A stretch of DNA of 64,000 bases from assembly GCF_000934745.1 (NCBI RefSeq), contig NZ_JYNO01000013.1:62001-126000 (forward strand), written 5' to 3'. The stretch comes from Desulfonatronum thioautotrophicum (GTDB lineage: Bacteria > Desulfobacterota > Desulfovibrionia > Desulfovibrionales > Desulfonatronaceae). Shown here piece after piece: positions 36,867 to 43,959 of this stretch (position 1 is its first letter; every line of letters starts with the position of its first letter). The position numbers were made by a program, and so were the translations under genes. The notes under the pieces were generated by a model. It was not told the DNA's origin. It saw only the letters and a program-made list of their open reading frames with translations, and did no database searches.

Positions 36867-39044
36867 ATGGGCAGACCTCCAAAGCGCTTTCTCGTGGTTC
36901 TTGTACACGCCATTCCCGGCCGCTTTCGGCTCCGCCTGGATCACGTTCCGGACCAGGCCACGTTGGACATGATCCAGCGGGGACTGACCGGCCATCATGG
37001 GGTGCGGGAAGTGCGGGTATCGGCGCGTACGGGCAGTGTTCTGGTTTTTCACGACGAGGGCGTCTCCCTGGAAAAGCTGCTCAGCTTGTTCCAGAACCAG
37101 GGGCTGACCCTGCACGAGTTGAGTCAGGTGCCGCAATCGACATCAGCGCTGTCGGCCGTGACCCCGGAGGTCGCTGAACCATCCGGGCAAACCTCGTTGC
37201 TGCGCTCTCTGGCTTTTCCCGGGCTGCTTTTGCGTCCCTTCCTGCCGCCCTGGGTCCGTTTGCTCCTGGCCGCTCGCCGGGCATTGCCGTTTTTACTCAA
37301 GGGGCTTGCATCCCTGTTGCGCGGACGGCTGAATATCGACGTCCTGGACGGCCTGGCCATCGGCATCTCTTTGGCCCGCCGCGATCTGCGTTCGGTGATG
37401 ATCATCACCACGCTGCTTTCCCTGGGAGATTTTCTGGAGCAGTGGACCCGCAAGCGCTCCCGGGATCAGTTGGCTCAGGATCTGCTGCATCTGCCGCCTT
37501 CGGTGTGGATCAAGAACGGCGAGCAGTTGGAGGAGCGGCCTCTGGAGCAGGTTCAAACCGGAGACCTGGTCGTGGTCCATTCCGGCTCGCGGATTGCCGT
37601 GGACGGGGTGGTGGTGGATGGGGAGGCCATGGTCAACCAGGCATCGCTGACAGGCGAGCCCCTGGCCGTGGCCAAGGGCCGGGGCATCTCGGTGTTTGCC
37701 GGAACCGCAGTGGAGGAAGGAACCATCATCATCCGGGCCGAGCAGGTGGGGGATGCGACCAGGGTGAACAAGATCGTCAAAATTTTGGAGGAATCCGAAC
37801 GGCTCAAGGCCGGATTGCAGGCCCGGGCCGAACAGTGGGCCGACCGTGTTGTCCCCCTGACCCTGGGGCTCAGCCTGCTGACCTGGTTCCTGACCCGGAA
37901 TCTGAACCGGGCCGTGTCCGTCCTGCTGGTGGATTTTTCCTGCGCCATCAAGCTTTCCACTCCGTTGACCATGCTCGCGGCCATGCGCGAGGCCTCCACC
38001 AAGGGGGTGCTGATCAAGGGTGGACGGTTCCTGGAAAAACTTGACCAGGCAGACACCTATGTCTTCGACAAGACCGGAACCCTGACCGAGGCCCAGCCCC
38101 GCGGGCTGGAAGTCGTGCCCTTTAACGGCCATGAGGCACGAGAAGTCCTGCGCATCGCGGCCTGCCTGGAGGAACACTTTCCGCATCCTCTGGCTCGGGC
38201 CGTGGTGGCCATGGCCGACCGGGAGGGCCTGCCGCACAAGGAAGAACATTCCGAGCTGGAACATATCCTGGCCCATGGGATTGCTTCCAAACTGGACGGT
38301 CAGCGGGTTCTGGTGGGCAGTCGCCATTTTATTCAGGAACACGGCAAGGCGGACCTGTCCGTCGCGGAACAGGCCGTGCGTCGGGCCGCGGAGCAGGGAA
38401 GTTCCGTGCTTTATGTAGGAATCGGCGGTGAACTGGCCGGGCTTATCTTTCTGGAAGACCCGGTGCGCCGGGAAGCGGCCTTGTTCCTGCAGTTGTTGCG
38501 CCAGGGCGGCGTCCGCCACGTGCTGATGCTCACCGGCGACGGGGAGGAAAGCGCCGCCAACGTTGCTGGGCGGCTGAACATTGATGCCTATCACGCCCAA
38601 CTCCTGCCCGAGGACAAGGTCCGCATCGTCCAAGGCCTGCGCTCGTCCGGCAACGTGGTGGCCATGGTCGGGGACGGAATCAACGACACTCCGGCCCTCT
38701 CAGCGTCGGACGTGGGGATATCCATGAAATCCGGTGCGGATATCGCCCATGAAGTCTGTGACGTACTCTTGACCAACGCGGATCTGGACGGAATTCTCAC
38801 GGCCAGGTCGATATCATCCCGGGCCATGAGTCGGCTGCGCTGGAACTATTCCGCGGCCGTGGGCATCAACGGCGCGCTGGTGGTCCTGGGGCTGGCCGGA
38901 CGCATTTCTCCCACGCTTTCCGCCCTGATCCACAACCTGGCGACCATCCTGGTGACGGTGAACAGCCTGCGGCCCTTTGAGAAGGTGCCTTTTTCGCAGC
39001 ATTTCGCCGGGCTGCGAGGGAGGGGAGAGAGGGCTGAGACCTGA
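36867..39044 (+). CDS. P1B-type metal ATPase with SCA membrane motif (FezB-like candidate)
   Basis: A 725-residue P-type ATPase. The ATG at 36867 gives MGRPPKRFLVVLVHAIPGRF; the N-terminal 90 residues are an HMA_2-like domain with IPGRFRLRLDHVPD in place of CxxC. The actuator TGEP loop (SLTGEPLAVAKG), phosphorylation motif DKTGTLTE (Asp401), the HP motif (EEHFPHPLARAV), and VGDGINDTPAL are intact. The membrane metal motif, CPC or SPC in common P1B pumps, reads Ser358-Cys359-Ala360 (FSCAIKLSTP). As I recall, this type is grouped as P1B-6 and includes FezB of ferrosome loci, pointing to iron. The last residues (RGERAET) are encoded by a heptamer repeat at the 3' end. Confidence 0.88.
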   Translation: MGRPPKRFLVVLVHAIPGRFRLRLDHVPDQATLDMIQRGLTGHHGVREVRVSARTGSVLVFHDEGVSLEKLLSLFQNQGLTLHELSQVPQSTSALSAVTPEVAEPSGQTSLLRSLAFPGLLLRPFLPPWVRLLLAARRALPFLLKGLASLLRGRLNIDVLDGLAIGISLARRDLRSVMIITTLLSLGDFLEQWTRKRSRDQLAQDLLHLPPSVWIKNGEQLEERPLEQVQTGDLVVVHSGSRIAVDGVVVDGEAMVNQASLTGEPLAVAKGRGISVFAGTAVEEGTIIIRAEQVGDATRVNKIVKILEESERLKAGLQARAEQWADRVVPLTLGLSLLTWFLTRNLNRAVSVLLVDFSCAIKLSTPLTMLAAMREASTKGVLIKGGRFLEKLDQADTYVFDKTGTLTEAQPRGLEVVPFNGHEAREVLRIAACLEEHFPHPLARAVVAMADREGLPHKEEHSELEHILAHGIASKLDGQRVLVGSRHFIQEHGKADLSVAEQAVRRAAEQGSSVLYVGIGGELAGLIFLEDPVRREAALFLQLLRQGGVRHVLMLTGDGEESAANVAGRLNIDAYHAQLLPEDKVRIVQGLRSSGNVVAMVGDGINDTPALSASDVGISMKSGADIAHEVCDVLLTNADLDGILTARSISSRAMSRLRWNYSAAVGINGALVVLGLAGRISPTLSALIHNLATILVTVNSLRPFEKVPFSQHFAGLRGRGERAET

Positions 39045-39126
39045 GGGGTGAAAAGAGAGGGCTGAAACCTGAGGGGTGAAAAGAGAGGGCTGAAACCTGA
39101 GGGCTGAAAGCTGAGGGCTGAGACCT
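39030..39126. repeat. heptamer NNNCTGA-type repeat at the ATPase stop
   Basis: Units such as GGGCTGA, GACCTGA, AACCTGA and AAGCTGA follow each other, interrupted twice by GGGGTGAAAAGAGA. The ATPase stop codon (TGA at 39042-39044) is part of a GACCTGA unit, so the repeat encodes the last residues of the protein. Confidence 0.8.
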
Positions 39127-39163
39127 GAAATTTTTTTTTCGCGCGACTTCTGCTCTGTTCCCC

Positions 39164-39300
39164 TCCCTGGAGGGGAATGGTCTCCGGGTCTGCGGGTAGT
39201 GGATGGATTGGCTGGTGAAATGATATCGGATTGACCCTGGAAGCACGGTGCAGTTCCCCATCCCTGGATCAGGGTGAGGATGAGGATGAGGATGAAGGGG
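39164..39300. repeat. CCCCTCC/GGAGGGG element remnant and GGATGA hexamers
   Basis: CCCCTCCCTGGAGGGG with AATGG lies at about 39164-39183 and GCACGGTGCAGTTCCCC at about 39243-39259, both shared with the element at 61030 (the second in reverse). GGATGA units follow at about 39274-39297. It fills the gap between the ATPase and the next gene. Confidence 0.5.
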
Positions 39301-39369
39301 AGGCTTTGTGAGGGGAGAAGTTTCACGATAAACCGCAACAGATAAACCGCAACAAGGGAGGCACAAGCC

Positions 39370-39789
39370 ATGTACATCAGTTCCATTCCCGGAAGAGTGC
39401 GGATTCGCACCGACGACCATGCCGCACTGGATCGCGCCGCTGAATCCGTCGGCAAGCTCGATGGTGTTCTCAACATGCAACACAACCCCCGCACAGGCAG
39501 CCTGCTGATCATCTACGACGCGGACAACCCCGCGGCCGCGGACAAGTTGGAAAAACTGCTTCTGGAGCACTGTCCGAATATCACTTCGTCCGGTGCACCT
39601 GTCCCGGCCAAGACGTCCAGCATGGTCGCATATATGCGCATCGCCAAGCGGGGCATGCTCGGCAGTCTCGGCCTGGCCCTGGTTTTCGCCCTCCTGGACG
39701 AGGAGGACTGGCACATTGCCACCGGTTCGGCATTTCTCGGCTTCCTGGGGTACCACTTGTACGGTTACCGCAAACGGATTCTGGCCTGA
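39370..39789 (+). CDS. small HMA_2-like membrane protein with IPGRVRIR motif
   Basis: A 139-residue protein. The ATG at 39370 follows GGGAGG at good spacing. The N-terminal 75 residues form a ferredoxin-like HMA_2 domain with the signature ISSIPGRVRIRTDDH near residues 4-18, shared with the ATPase N-terminus and the next protein. No Cys pair is present. The C-terminal part holds a hydrophobic stretch of about 25 residues (GSLGLALVFALL) and a second short one. Such Arg-motif domains accompany P1B-6 ATPases in ferrosome-type loci (from memory). Confidence 0.78.
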   Translation: MYISSIPGRVRIRTDDHAALDRAAESVGKLDGVLNMQHNPRTGSLLIIYDADNPAAADKLEKLLLEHCPNITSSGAPVPAKTSSMVAYMRIAKRGMLGSLGLALVFALLDEEDWHIATGSAFLGFLGYHLYGYRKRILA

Positions 39790-39798
39790 GTTCGACAA

Positions 39799-39841
39799 GG
39801 GCTGAGGACGGAAAATGGTGTTGCTTTCCCGTCCTCAGCCC
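39799..39841 (+). promoter_or_regulatory. 13-bp hairpin enclosing the start of the NKP-repeat gene
   Basis: GGGCTGAGGACGG (39799-39811) pairs perfectly with CCGTCCTCAGCCC (39829-39841). The GAGG that would act as ribosome binding site is in the left arm and the ATG at 39815 is in the loop. The fold could block translation initiation, or it may simply be part of the repeat. Confidence 0.5.
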
Positions 39842-40285
39842 AACAAACCCAACAAACCCAACAAACCCAACAAACCCAACAAACCCAACAAACCCAACAA
39901 ACCCAACAAACCCAACAAACCCAACAAACCCAACAAACCCAACAAACCCAACAAACCCAACAAACCCAACACGATGCAGTTAAACGACATTGCGCGGTTG
40001 CGCGACTATCTTACGGTGAAGCACCATATTCCGGGACGCTTGCGGGTTCTTTTTCATCCGGCGCTGATCAACAGGCCCGAAGTGAAGGAACTGGTCAGCA
40101 ACCATTCGGAATTGCCGCCTGGAGTGACGTCCGTCCGGGTCAACGCCCTGGCCATGTCCGTGGTCATTGAATATGATCCGCGACGCATTCCGCCGGATTT
40201 ACTGGAGGAACTGGTCCATGCTGACGAGCAGCGGGTTGTGGAAGTCTTGCGGGAACTTGGCGAAAAACTGGGGATCATGACCTGA
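39815..40285 (+). CDS. HMA_2-like protein with N-terminal Asn-Lys-Pro repeat
   Basis: A 156-residue reading if the ATG at 39815 is used (GAGG 8 bp upstream), starting MVLLSRPQ, then about 14 NKP tripeptides coded by a 9-bp repeat. The folded part is residues 54-156, starting MQLNDIARLRDYLTVKHHIP and carrying HHIPGRLRVLFHPALI, the same Arg signature as the two proteins upstream, in an HMA_2-like fold. An internal ATG at 39974 would give a 103-residue protein without the repeat but has no ribosome binding site. The start is undecided. Confidence 0.72.
   Translation: MVLLSRPQPNKPNKPNKPNKPNKPNKPNKPNKPNKPNKPNKPNKPNKPNKPNTMQLNDIARLRDYLTVKHHIPGRLRVLFHPALINRPEVKELVSNHSELPPGVTSVRVNALAMSVVIEYDPRRIPPDLLEELVHADEQRVVEVLRELGEKLGIMT
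39841..39971. repeat. 9-bp tandem repeat (CAACAAACC), about 14 copies
   Basis: Near-perfect tandem copies of a 9-base unit. Because 9 is divisible by 3 the frame stays open and reads Pro-Asn-Lys. The perfect identity of copies suggests recent slippage, so copy number may vary between strains. Confidence 0.95.
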
Positions 40286-40305
40286 CCGGCGTGCGCTCAC
40301 GAACC

Positions 40306-40644
40306 ATGGATACAACAAACGGAATGGACGAACTGCGGCAAAGCATTGTCGAACTGCATCGCAAGGTGGATGCCCAGGCGCGCATTCTGGCCGAATTGGC
40401 TGCACTGCGCGCAAATATTGAATTTGAGAGTCAATCAGGTTCTCGGAATGGACATTTCCGGGAAGACTATCTGGAGCAATTGATCCGCGATGCAATCACC
40501 ACCCTTGAGCAGAGCAAGCGCTCTTTTCGATCCCGGCAGCTGGAACAGTTGCGTCGCAGGTTGATGCAGGCCCTGCTGGATGAGGACTGCATCGGGCAAG
40601 GTGTTGCGGTGGGCAAAAGCGCCGTGACGGACAGGAACTCATGA
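40306..40644 (+). CDS. coiled-coil protein of the metal island
   Basis: A 112-residue, highly charged protein predicted to be nearly all helical (MDELRQSIVELHRKVDAQAR, then ITTLEQSKRSFRSRQLEQLR). No Cys, no signal peptide, no known domain. The ATG at 40306 is chosen; GTG 40291 and ATG 40324 are alternatives and none has a strong binding site. It follows the NKP-repeat gene by 20 bp and belongs to the same operon. It may be a structural or scaffold protein. Confidence 0.6.
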   Translation: MDTTNGMDELRQSIVELHRKVDAQARILAELAALRANIEFESQSGSRNGHFREDYLEQLIRDAITTLEQSKRSFRSRQLEQLRRRLMQALLDEDCIGQGVAVGKSAVTDRNS

Positions 40645-40692
40645 TCCTGTTGTGAACAGGATGTATGTCTACACCGCAAATGGAGATCTGAG

Positions 40693-41014
40693 ATGCGATA
40701 CGAATTTACCATCGCGCTGGAACATGTTGACGGGGTGTTGCGCATCAAGCCCTGCGGGGAATTTGATCGCGGGGCGGCTAAAAAATTGTTGGAACTGCTG
40801 CGCAGACAACAAGTCGGAGAGGAACCGCTGATCATCGACACGACGGAGCTTGGCAAGGTGCATACCGCGGCGTGCAGCCTGTTCAAGGAGGGGTGTGCGT
40901 CGTTTCCAGATGGTGACGCCGAGGGTGCGGTTTATCGGCAGCAAGGGCCGGGCCATGACCTTTGACCGAAGCCTGGTCCAGCAGAGCGGACACCGGGATA
41001 CGGGTGCCCCATGA
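40693..41014 (+). pseudogene. STAS-like protein with single-base frameshift
   Basis: The ATG frame reads MRYEFTIALEHVDGVLRIKP and stays STAS-like until LFKEG, then runs out at 40965 with unrelated residues. Dropping one G from the GGGG run at 40890-40893 restores a 106-residue protein continuing VRRFQMVTPRVRFIGSKGRA and ending at 41014 in an ATGA overlap with the thioredoxin gene. The restored C-terminus aligns with the intact paralogue at 42917 (ASRIYFKGKNGNAMALEG). The gene was thus recently broken or the base is a sequence error. STAS domains usually act in regulation by protein contact. Confidence 0.75.
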
Positions 41015-41460
41015 CAAAGCCCCGCCACCCGCGCCCAGGATCGACCTTGGGAGGGAAGCGCCTCATCGGGCTGGTACTGGTTCTGTTGCTGGTGGCCACG
41101 GTGTACTTCGGCACGGACGATGTTCGGAGAGGACCTGTCGGCGGTTTGCCCGCGGACCTTGTCGGCCGGGTGACCGTGCTGCAGCTCACGGCGGAGCACT
41201 GCCCGTCCTGCCGGGATATGGAACCGGTGGTCCATGCCCTCCGGGAGCAATACGAAGGTCGGGTTTACTTTCGGGATATCGATGTTTTCCAGCGCGCCGG
41301 CACGGCCACGGCCTACGGCATCCAGACCATTCCGGCTTTTGTCTTCTACGACCGTCAAGGACAAGAGCGGCATCGCCATGAAGGCATCCTGGATCAGGCC
41401 GTGATGGTCAAGTGGCTGGAGAAACTGCTCGCGGAGTCGATTGGAAGCGAGGCGGGTTGA
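41011..41460 (+). CDS. membrane-anchored thioredoxin-like protein
   Basis: A 149-residue protein. One N-terminal helix (RLIGLVLVLLLVATVYFG) places a thioredoxin fold in the periplasm. Active site CPSC is at Cys64 and Cys67; the cis-Pro segment is QTIPAFVFYD. The ATG overlaps the stop of the corrected STAS frame. It may keep Cys-rich metal proteins of this island reduced; that role is inferred. Confidence 0.88.
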   Translation: MTKPRHPRPGSTLGGKRLIGLVLVLLLVATVYFGTDDVRRGPVGGLPADLVGRVTVLQLTAEHCPSCRDMEPVVHALREQYEGRVYFRDIDVFQRAGTATAYGIQTIPAFVFYDRQGQERHRHEGILDQAVMVKWLEKLLAESIGSEAG

Positions 41461-41498
41461 ACCGTTCGGGAACGGAAATTCCACAAGAGGAAAGCAAG

Positions 41499-42680
41499 AT
41501 GATGAGCAGACTCAGTGCTTTGGTTCGTCGGCAATGGAATCAGGGCGTAAATATGGGCGCGAATTTAGGCGTGAATTTGGGCGAGAGAGGGGAACAGGGG
41601 CGGGGAAGTGCTTCGGGAAAGGGCGTTTCTCTCTCGGGCTGCCCGGAACACGGACGTGTCCGCGCTGAGGCGGCGTCCGACAGGAACCGGACCTGTGTAC
41701 CTTTGGTGAGTCCCGCCAAGAACTGCACGGCAGCGCAGCCGGTGATGGTCTGGCCCGCGGAGGCCTGTCGAGTGGTCCGGGAGTTGAAGGGTGAAGTGGC
41801 GGAATTGGCCCAGGAGAACGATCGGTTGCGTCTGGCCTTGCGGGTTCGGGATCACCCGGTGGAACCGGTTCACGGCGAGGCAAACGCCCACCATGTGTCC
41901 GAGTCGTCCGATACAGAGCAAGAATCGAGACAGCCCGGTGCCGTGCTGGAAAGCGCCCTGGTTGCCCGTTGTGAGTTGCTGCGCCAGTTTGACCAGCGGT
42001 TGCTGCCTCCGTTGCGAGAGATCCGTCATGCCTTGAACATGCTCAATGTGCACAACAGGACGGATCCGTCCGGTCAGGGATATCTGCATATGGGTATCGG
42101 GGCCTGCCACGAGCTGGAGCGCGGTCTGCGGGATATCCTGGAGCTGCGCACGGCCTGCCTGGACTGCATTGCCTTGCGCCGGGACCTGTTCAGCATGGAA
42201 ACCGTGCTGGACAATCTTCAGGCCTCGTTTGCGCCATCCTGCCATGCCCGCTCGATAGATCTCCTGGTGAGGATATCTCCCCGCGTACCGACGCAGATGG
42301 CCGGAGACCCTGGCCGCGTCGAGCAGATCCTCTTTTATCTCCTGGACAATGCCGTGCGCCATACCCGTCAGGGCCAGGTTCGGGTTGAAGTGGACACCCT
42401 GACATCTCCGGACCCGGAGCAGGTTCGCCTCTCCCTGGCGGTTCACGATACCGGTCGGGGCATTCCGACGCACCTCCTGGAGCATCTCTCGGAGTGCTTC
42501 GCGGAGGGAGGCGGAACCGAATCGCGGGAATGCCGGGGACTGGGGGTGGGGCTGGTGATGGTCAGAAAACTGGTGGGGCTGATGGACGGACAGTTCCGCC
42601 TGGAGAGCCTGGAGTGCGCATATACCTCGGCCTATTGCACCATTATCCTGGAGCGACTGCCCGAGGAGGAGTCGTGCTGA
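41499..42680 (+). CDS. histidine-kinase-like protein lacking the phospho-acceptor His
   Basis: A 393-residue protein. The ATG at 41499 follows AAGAGGAAA. The N-terminus is Gly/Asn-rich and low complexity, then a coiled coil (VVRELKGEVAELAQENDRLR) and a HisKA-like pair of helices. Where kinases have SHE-I-RTPLN this protein has LREIRHALNMLN, so the acceptor His is an Arg. The ATPase domain is preserved: LLDNAVRHT (N box), DTGRGIP (G1), RGLGVGLVMVRKLV (G2). No membrane helix. It may sense and signal without self-phosphorylation, or use another residue. A kinase inside a metal island is unusual. Confidence 0.78.
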   Translation: MMSRLSALVRRQWNQGVNMGANLGVNLGERGEQGRGSASGKGVSLSGCPEHGRVRAEAASDRNRTCVPLVSPAKNCTAAQPVMVWPAEACRVVRELKGEVAELAQENDRLRLALRVRDHPVEPVHGEANAHHVSESSDTEQESRQPGAVLESALVARCELLRQFDQRLLPPLREIRHALNMLNVHNRTDPSGQGYLHMGIGACHELERGLRDILELRTACLDCIALRRDLFSMETVLDNLQASFAPSCHARSIDLLVRISPRVPTQMAGDPGRVEQILFYLLDNAVRHTRQGQVRVEVDTLTSPDPEQVRLSLAVHDTGRGIPTHLLEHLSECFAEGGGTESRECRGLGVGLVMVRKLVGLMDGQFRLESLECAYTSAYCTIILERLPEEESC

Positions 42681-42766
42681 AGAAGGGGAAGTGTGCGGTC
42701 AGGCTTCGAGAGCAGGTGCAATTTTGAGTCTATCTCAGAGAGGATTGAAAAAATAAAAAGTTTTAC

Positions 42767-42795
42767 TTGATAAAAAAAATCAATTTCCCTATCTT
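42767..42795 (+). promoter_or_regulatory. sigma-70 type promoter for the Cys-rich STAS-like gene
   Basis: TTGATA (42767-42772), 17 bp spacer, TATCTT (42790-42795), in an AT-rich stretch. The predicted start of transcription is near 42802, about 115 bp before the gene. It would separate the last part of the island (Cys-rich STAS, DUF2325) from the operon upstream. Confidence 0.5.
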
Positions 42796-42916
42796 CTGTC
42801 CCAGCGGCACGGATTCATCCCCTCGACCTGGATTGTGATCCAGGCGACAAGCCGCGGTCGTGGTGGCGTACCCATTTGGTGCATTCATCAACAACAAGAC
42901 GAAAGGAGAGGCAGAC

Positions 42917-43345
42917 ATGGACACGATGTTTCGGATGCGGACCAGGAAAAGCATGAACAACCTGCATGTGCGTCTTGAAGGCGTTTTCGATCCCGATTCA
43001 GCGACTTCCCTGGCCTTGGCCCTGCGTGAGGAAGCCACCGGGTGCGAACGGTTTTTCATCAATACCGATGGCCTGGAGCGTGTGGAACCGCAAGGGGTTC
43101 TGGCTCTGAAGGACTTCATGCGCGGAACCGTTCCTGGTTCCGGAGAAAACATGGCCTCGCGGATTTATTTCAAGGGCAAGAACGGCAACGCGATGGCCCT
43201 GGAAGGGCAGCGCATTTTACAAATCAAGGCCAAGTCCAAGACCGGCTGCGGCTGCTCGGGAACCTGCGGTTGCGCCGGAAAATGCGTGGTCTGCAAATGC
43301 GCCGTAAGCCGTGAAAGGGTGCGCCATAACAACGGCAACGAGTGA
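42917..43345 (+). CDS. STAS-like protein with Cys-rich metal-binding tail
   Basis: A 142-residue protein. The ATG at 42917 follows AAAGGAGAGG. Residues about 10-105 form a STAS-like domain (NLHVRLEGVFDPDSATSLAL, RFFINTDGLERVEPQGVLAL), paralogous to the frameshifted protein at 40693. The last 35 residues read CGCSGTCGCAGKCVVCKC with many Cys, a likely metal or iron-sulfur ligand site. The combination suggests a metal-sensing or metal-holding regulator. No close family recognised. Confidence 0.75.
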   Translation: MDTMFRMRTRKSMNNLHVRLEGVFDPDSATSLALALREEATGCERFFINTDGLERVEPQGVLALKDFMRGTVPGSGENMASRIYFKGKNGNAMALEGQRILQIKAKSKTGCGCSGTCGCAGKCVVCKCAVSRERVRHNNGNE

Positions 43346-43382
43346 CATTCTGGGCAGGAAAAGAAAAGCATAAACAATTCCT

Positions 43383-43401
43383 GATATCAATTTTCATTGT
43401 C
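43383..43401 (+). promoter_or_regulatory. candidate Fur box upstream of the DUF2325 gene
   Basis: The 19 bases from 43383 match 13 of 19 positions of the Fur consensus GATAATGATAATCATTATC by my count. It lies 31 bp before the start codon. The match is moderate and stands alone; it fits the iron context. Confidence 0.4.
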
Positions 43402-43431
43402 TTATCCAATCCAGCAAACAGGAGAATCACA

Positions 43432-43710
43432 ATGTGCGCAACACTGATCGGCGGCATGGACCGTCTGAAACCGAACTACCTGCTGACCGCCAGGCAGGCC
43501 GGCGTTGATCTGAAAATATTCACCGGCAAGGAAAATACCATCGCCTCTTCCCTGCGCGACAGCAAAATGATCATCATCTTTACCAACAAGGTGTCCCACC
43601 AGGCTCGGAACGAGGCCATGCAGGTGGCAAAAGCCCGGAACATCCCCGTGCACATGCTGCACTCCTGCGGTGTCTCCAGTCTGAAGAAATGTCTGCAGGG
43701 CACGGCGTAA
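43432..43710 (+). CDS. DUF2325 family protein
   Basis: A 92-residue protein. The ATG at 43432 follows CAGGAG. The pattern LIGGMDRLKPNYLLTARQAG, KMIIIFTNKVSHQARNEAMQ and IPVHMLHSCGVSSLKKCL is that of DUF2325, a small Rossmann-like domain often found with metal or radical-enzyme genes. Function unknown. A long imperfect hairpin (43733-43767) follows the stop. Confidence 0.82.
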   Translation: MCATLIGGMDRLKPNYLLTARQAGVDLKIFTGKENTIASSLRDSKMIIIFTNKVSHQARNEAMQVAKARNIPVHMLHSCGVSSLKKCLQGTA

Positions 43711-43732
43711 TCAGGGCGAGAGTTTCTTTACG

Positions 43733-43767
43733 GGATATTATTGAAGCGTCAGCGTTCTGATAATACC
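43733..43767 (+). other. long imperfect hairpin after the DUF2325 gene
   Basis: About 15 paired positions with two mismatches around the loop TCAG, without a T-run. It could be a processing or stability element of the transcript. Confidence 0.3.
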
Positions 43768-43820
43768 TGCTATTCATCCGCACGGGGAGAGGCTGCGCGG
43801 GCAGCACGGCTCCAGGACGC

Positions 43821-43880
43821 ACGCAGAATACGCCAGAATACGCCAGAATACTTCAGCCCCCGCATACGCGGGAATCCGGA
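43821..43880. repeat. 10-bp tandem repeat and REP-like hairpin
   Basis: Three copies of a 10-mer (CGCCAGAATA type, 43821-43850) are followed by CCCGCATACGCGGGAATCC, a hairpin of the common REP form CCCGC-N-GCGGGAATCC. It lies in the gap before the flavodoxin gene. Confidence 0.6.
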
Positions 43881-43959
43881 ATAGGAATGCGGCGCTATCC
43901 AGGTTGGACTGGATAGGTATTGGTACACGAAATCCATTACATCCACAGGAGAGAAGGTC

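Noticed and set aside
39841-39971. The 9-bp repeat as a CRISPR array
   Set aside because: Units are contiguous without unique spacers, and no cas gene is present.
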